This document shows, in pieces, positions 5,153-5,302 of a DNA stretch of 5,302 nt. The stretch is from Candidatus Falkowiibacteriota bacterium (GTDB taxonomy: Bacteria > Patescibacteriota > Patescibacteriia > Patescibacteriales > WJLG01). Where the stretch lies: NCBI GenBank assembly GCA_014728685.1, contig WJLG01000011.1, positions 1 to 5,302 of the forward strand, written 5' to 3'. Position 1 is the first letter of the stretch, and each line of letters starts with the position of its first letter. Made by a program: the position numbers and the translations under genes. Under the pieces are notes generated by a model that saw only the letters and a list, made by a program, of their open reading frames with translations, ran no database searches and had not been told where the DNA came from.

Positions 5153-5195
5153 CCCCTTGGTAACTTTCATTAGTTGCCAAGGGGTTCTTTTTTTT
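5153..5195 (+). terminator. Intrinsic terminator of module 2
   Basis: CCCCTTGGTAAC (5153-5164) pairs with GTTGCCAAGGGG (5173-5184), 12 bp with one T-G, around an 8-base loop, followed by TTC and eight T. Both arms equal those of the module 1 terminator; only the loop differs. Confidence 0.95.
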
Positions 5196-5223
5196 GACAA
5201 AAAGAGCCTGAAACGTGTATGAT
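5194..5223 (+). promoter_or_regulatory. Outward promoter overlapping the last terminator
   Basis: TTGACA (5194-5199) shares its first two T with the terminator's T-tract and stands 18 bases from TATGAT (5218-5223), one base off TATAAT. A perfect 10-base palindrome, ATGATATCAT (5219-5228), overlaps the -10 and could be an operator, though it may be chance. Transcription from about 5230 would enter the tandem repeat; the gene served is beyond the window. Confidence 0.55.
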
Positions 5224-5248
5224 ATCATGGTAAAACTCTAAGTCCCAA

Positions 5249-5302
5249 ATAACGCATAACGCATAACGCATAACGCATAACGCATAACGCATAACGCATA
5301 AC
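5249..5302. repeat. Perfect 7-base tandem repeat ATAACGC, at least 7.7 copies
   Basis: Seven full units and five bases of an eighth follow without a mismatch and run into the window edge, so the true length is unknown. On the + strand every frame meets TAA once per 21 bases, so it cannot be translated. The complement (GCGTTAT) is open in all frames but has no other coding sign. It sits just after a predicted transcription start. Confidence 0.97.

Larger units (their letters stand above)
2526..5195 (+). repeat. Diverged tandem duplication of a lipoprotein transcription module
   Basis: Copy 1 spans about 2526-4084 and copy 2 about 4087-5195. The parts keep their order: glycosyltransferase end with promoter (31/39 bases), leader hairpin (34/43), AGGAGG at five bases, lipoprotein-like gene (66/93 residues at the C-end), terminator (22/22 bases over the 3' half). 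Copy 1 has more leader sequence, an extra domain and an extra tail. Protein divergence shows the duplication is not recent, while the terminator remains almost unchanged. Confidence 0.75.

Noticed and set aside
5249..5302. Minus-strand open frame through the heptamer array, encoding a 7-residue repeat.
   Set aside because: Any 7-base unit without stops gives this; no start context, composition or neighbouring frame supports translation.
5249..5302. CRISPR array.
   Set aside because: The repeats are 7 bases, directly abutting, with no spacers.
1..5302. Alternative genetic code with TGA as glycine, seen in some CPR lineages.
   Set aside because: One gene appears to end at TGA just before a terminator, and no frame has in-line TGA where homology continues; the standard code fits.

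Overview
The window looks like part of a bacterial chromosome or a metagenomic contig. It is AT-rich over the first 2.6 kb (sampled 60-base lines are about 38-42% GC), uses the standard bacterial code, and carries compact genes facing one way. Style and content (a secreted propeller-like protein of unknown role, a family 4 glycosyltransferase, small lipoprotein-like genes) would fit a Patescibacteria/CPR-type genome. That assignment is an inference, and no marker gene here proves it.

Region 1 (1-2639) holds a secreted beta-rich protein with a C-terminal Ig/IPT-like domain (21-1307). A 159-base spacer follows with a long stem-loop and a good extended -10 promoter, then a GT4 glycosyltransferase (1467-2639) with a clear E-x7-E motif. 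Neither gene has a Shine-Dalgarno (SD) sequence. They suggest cell-surface or exopolysaccharide work.

Region 2 (about 2526-5195) is the unusual part: two diverged tandem copies of one transcription module. Each copy has (i) a stretch matching the 3' end of the glycosyltransferase that also reads as a -35/-10 promoter, (ii) a leader made largely of stem-loops, including a 43-base block shared without gaps and with base-pair-preserving changes, (iii) a perfect AGGAGG five bases before ATG, with the ATG in the loop of a possible small hairpin, (iv) a lipoprotein-like gene of unknown function, and (v) a near-identical intrinsic terminator. Copy 1 (2817-4022) has about 110 extra N-terminal residues. 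Copy 2 (4266-5123) lacks them and has an unusual Arg just before the lipobox Cys. The fragment between the copies (4087-4170) is a remnant of a glycosyltransferase C-terminus, so the duplicated unit included the end of that gene. Parts of both lipoprotein genes are clearly richer in GC than the upstream genes.

Region 3 (5194-5302): a promoter overlaps the T-tract of the last terminator and points out of the window. Its transcript would run into a perfect 7-base tandem repeat (ATAACGC, at least 7.7 copies) that continues to the edge.

The best candidate for something undescribed is the leader hairpin. Three stem-loops (two before copy 1, one before copy 2) share one architecture: outer stem, single C.A mismatch, exactly 7 bp, another single mismatch, then a short apical stem.
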